Assembly (NCBI GenBank): GCA_041740975.1
Contig: JBGSKV010000105.1
Location: 17,813-81,812 of the forward strand
DNA length: 64,000 nucleotides
Source: JBGSKV01 sp041740975
GTDB lineage: Bacteria; Bdellovibrionota_B; Oligoflexia; Oligoflexales; JALZUQ01
Direction of reading: 5' to 3'
A model generated the notes under the pieces. The model was not told where the DNA came from, ran no database searches, and worked only from the letters and a program-made list of their open reading frames with translations. This document shows positions 63,780 through 64,000 of this stretch, in pieces (within the stretch, counting starts at the first letter, position 1; the number at the start of each line of letters is the position of its first letter). A program made the translations under genes and the position numbers.

Positions 63780-64000
63780 CGGCCGCTTCGCGGCCGGGTA
63801 TCTAAATTTGCTCCGCCTTTCACAGGCGGAGCTTTTGTTTTTTACGAAGTGGTGGTCGAAATTTCTCAAAGCGGTCTTCAGAGGGTACGCTTGCCTGCCA
63901 GGCCACCGGGATTTTTGTTTGTACCAGAGCTCCGGCCCAGGCTGCGCTGGTGTTCGCGCGTCCAGCGCTCACAACCCCCTCTGAAGACCGCTTTGAGAAA
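63780..64000 (-). repeat. Dispersed structured element, copy C (cut by the window edge)
   Basis: In reverse orientation to A and B. The arm 63845-63885 (41 nt) is complementary without mismatch to the 24 nt available at 63977-64000, and the 91-nt core 63886-63976 is nearly identical to those of A and B. The first 17 nt of the second arm lie outside the window. Before it stand the two shared hairpins: CGGCCGC..GCGGCCG (63780-63796) and the terminator (63810-63836). The arm sequence is quite unlike that of A or B, yet still fully self-complementary. Confidence 0.88.
63810..63836 (+). terminator. Terminator of the Gcr-family gene, part of repeat element C
   Basis: GCTCCGCC and GGCGGAGC pair around a TTTCACA loop and are followed by TTTTGTTTTTT, 40 nt after the stop of the 61641 gene. 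The same hairpin and loop occur in copies A and B in the same place relative to the arm. Confidence 0.88.

Noticed and set aside
1..64000. CRISPR array, tRNA or rRNA gene, prophage, or complete insertion sequence
   Set aside because: I looked for regularly spaced repeats, cloverleaf tails and transposase motifs and saw none; the only repeated sequence is the three-copy structured element.

Overview
The window reads as a chromosomal stretch of a free-living or predatory Gram-negative bacterium. It is gene-dense, of moderate GC, uses TTG and GTG starts freely, and encodes lipoproteins with lipoboxes. A gingipain-type C25 protease, a long-form aromatic amino acid hydroxylase, a very large acidic TPR protein, a Tad-like secretin, PilZ/HAMP proteins and a gamma-type PepN together fit Bdellovibrionota (Bdellovibrio and relatives) best. 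That placement is inferred from gene content only; no rRNA gene is present.

Layout. 1-1.6 kb: rpsP-rimM-trmD. 1.6-9 kb: a His-rich exported protein behind a Fur-like operator, two SAM methyltransferases, a second-class-length NAD+ DNA ligase (ligA), and an RlmM-like/SpoU-like RNA methyltransferase pair. 9-14.3 kb: an agmatinase/arginase-family enzyme, a secreted C25 protease with a C-terminal P domain, and an exported unknown. 14.3-14.9 kb: a highly structured intergenic region carrying repeat copy A. 14.9-18.3 kb: gmk-rsh-(exported unknown) on the minus strand. 18.5-26.5 kb: aromatic amino acid hydroxylase, small envelope proteins, alpha/beta hydrolase, YbjN-like protein, Ser/Thr kinase, and a sulP-can bicarbonate operon. 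26.6-35.4 kb: recD2, hpf, and a minus-strand run pepN-ettA-arsC-dus. 35.5-41.9 kb: VWA lipoprotein, repeat copy B, pepA, ppx and ppk. 42-45.9 kb: eno, a membrane-anchored glutaminyl-cyclase-like M28 enzyme, a STAS/zinc-ribbon protein, and mtnP. 45.9-52 kb: a ~2000-residue TPR protein. 52.4-58.9 kb: receiver-like/PilZ protein, rlmN, HAMP protein, an unlisted 35-residue Arg/Lys-rich small protein, a Lon-like protease and epmA. 58.9-64 kb: membrane protein, a compact Tad-like cluster, a membrane 'Gcr-family recombinase' protein and truncated repeat copy C.

Most genes are housekeeping: translation and RNA modification (rpsP, rimM, trmD, rlmN, dus, SpoU, RlmM, epmA, ettA, hpf), stress and nucleotide signalling (rsh, ppk, ppx, hpf), peptide turnover (pepN, pepA, lon-like) and carbon/bicarbonate handling (eno, sulP, can).

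The most unusual signal is a dispersed structured element present three times (14658-14830, 36842-37014, and 63845-64000, cut by the window edge). Each copy has a conserved core of exactly 91 nt held between two 41-nt arms that form a nearly perfect hairpin. The arm sequences differ strongly between copies, yet nearly every change is matched by a compensating change in the opposite arm. Each copy is preceded by the same intrinsic terminator, docked within about 20 nt of the stop codon of a neighbouring gene. This is either a structured RNA family or a DNA-hairpin mobile element.
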